Positions 22,097 through 22,544 of a DNA stretch of 22,544 nt are shown one piece after another (the stretch's first letter is position 1; each line of letters begins with the position of its first letter). Source of the stretch: DASYTH01 sp035712165 (lineage in GTDB: Bacteria > Actinomycetota > Actinomycetes > Mycobacteriales > Pseudonocardiaceae); NCBI RefSeq assembly GCF_035712165.1, contig NZ_DASTBH010000399.1, forward strand, positions 1 through 22,544, given 5' to 3'. A program made the position numbers and the translations under genes. The notes beneath the pieces are model-generated. The model ran no database searches. It saw only the letters and a program-made list of their open reading frames with translations, and was not told the origin of the DNA.

Positions 22097-22544
22097 GCTC
22101 GAGACGGCGGACGATCCGGCCGCGTTGATCCCCGGTGATCCGGAGCTGGTGTGGGAGCTGTCCCGGTCGATCGACAGCCTGGGCGTGGCGCTGGAGGACA
22201 TCGGTCTCGGGCTGCGCGCGATCGACGACGGTGGCTGGCAGGGGGTGGCCGCCGAGGCCTTCCACGCCGCGTTCGACCCGCAGCCGCGCCGGTTTCTCAC
22301 CGCTGCCGACGCGTTCCTCAGCACGGCGGCGGCCCTGAACACCTACGCCTGCGCGTTGAGCTGGGCGCAGCGTCAGGCCGGAGAGGCGATCGCGCTGGCC
22401 CGGGACGTCCGGCCGGCAAGCGCGGCCCCGGTGTTGAGCGTGCGGCAGCAGGTGGAGCAGAGCGGGGTGCTGGGCAGCGTCGCGGTCGACGAGCCGGCCG
22501 GTCCGTCCCGCTCGGAGCTGCGTGCGGCCGCGGCGGACACGCTG
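22086..22544 (+). CDS. Type VII-secreted polymorphic-toxin-like protein, N-terminal part
   Basis: ATG 22086 opens a frame that runs off the right edge after 153 codons. The N-terminal domain is helical and WXG-like: GDPELVWELSRSIDSLGVALEDIGLGLRAI, then the DDGGWQGVAAEAFHAAF turn (W-x-G) and further helices PRRFLTAADAFLSTAAALNTYACALSWAQRQAGEAI. This matches the secreted N-terminal domain of actinobacterial polymorphic toxins and large type VII substrates, whose toxic or enzymatic part lies at the C-terminus, outside the window. It overlaps the upstream WXG100-like gene by 11 bases. The toxin assignment is inference from the N-terminus only. Confidence 0.75.
   Translation, partial: MVAELETADDPAALIPGDPELVWELSRSIDSLGVALEDIGLGLRAIDDGGWQGVAAEAFHAAFDPQPRRFLTAADAFLSTAAALNTYACALSWAQRQAGEAIALARDVRPASAAPVLSVRQQVEQSGVLGSVAVDEPAGPSRSELRAAAADTL

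Overview
The window is high-GC DNA with strong third-position G/C bias, frequent GTG and one TTG start, and overlapping stop/start pairs. This is typical of a filamentous actinomycete. The order tadA-associated gene / tadA / tRNA-Ser, followed by type VII secretion genes and with tyrA nearby, suggests Micromonosporaceae or a close relative; this is inference, since no marker gene fixes the genus.

Left part (1 to about 4840): an accessory-looking block with longer and visibly less GC-rich intergenic stretches. A GT-A-fold glycosyltransferase-like gene (cut by the left edge) is translationally coupled behind an XRE-HTH protein with a large C-terminal domain. Divergent from it is a stand-alone class III nucleotide-cyclase-like gene. 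It keeps both metal-binding Asp positions but has lost the usual purine-selecting residues. It converges, with a 40-bp overlap, on a 327-aa two-domain protein of an actinobacterial type. Next come a 63-aa membrane peptide, a possible 20-aa hydrophobic peptide and a strong bidirectional hairpin terminator. Regulatory symmetry is rich here: repeated ACTTCA/TGAAGT arms, a near-perfect long dyad before the cyclase, and an AATGATCATT palindrome. This block is the best candidate for an undescribed signalling or conflict-type system.

Middle part (4841 to about 12252): a CRP/FNR-family regulator with a perfect 13-bp inverted repeat just before its start; an O6-alkylguanine-DNA alkyltransferase; a secreted beta-propeller (NHL/SMP-30-like) protein; a small membrane protein; an MFS exporter; and an ABC-2 exporter (permease plus ATPase, overlapping ATGA). 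The exporter is divergent from a GbsR/MarR-type regulator, with a clear TTCACAA-AG-TTGTGAA operator between them.

Right-middle part (12306 to about 20494): an SRPBCC-fold protein divergent from a DUF885 zinc-peptidase-like protein; a Gly/Pro/Gln-rich single-pass membrane protein; a putative glycolipid-binding (DUF1089-type) protein; and a tight leftward set of M20 amidohydrolase, prephenate dehydrogenase and a membrane-anchored fibronectin type III protein.

Right end (20565 to 22544): the tRNA adenosine deaminase-associated protein and TadA, overlapping GTGA; tRNA-Ser(CGA) with a strong terminator; then a small ESX/WXG100-like gene overlapping the N-terminus of a type VII-secreted, polymorphic-toxin-type protein cut by the right edge. 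All names rest on motifs read by eye; no database search was run.
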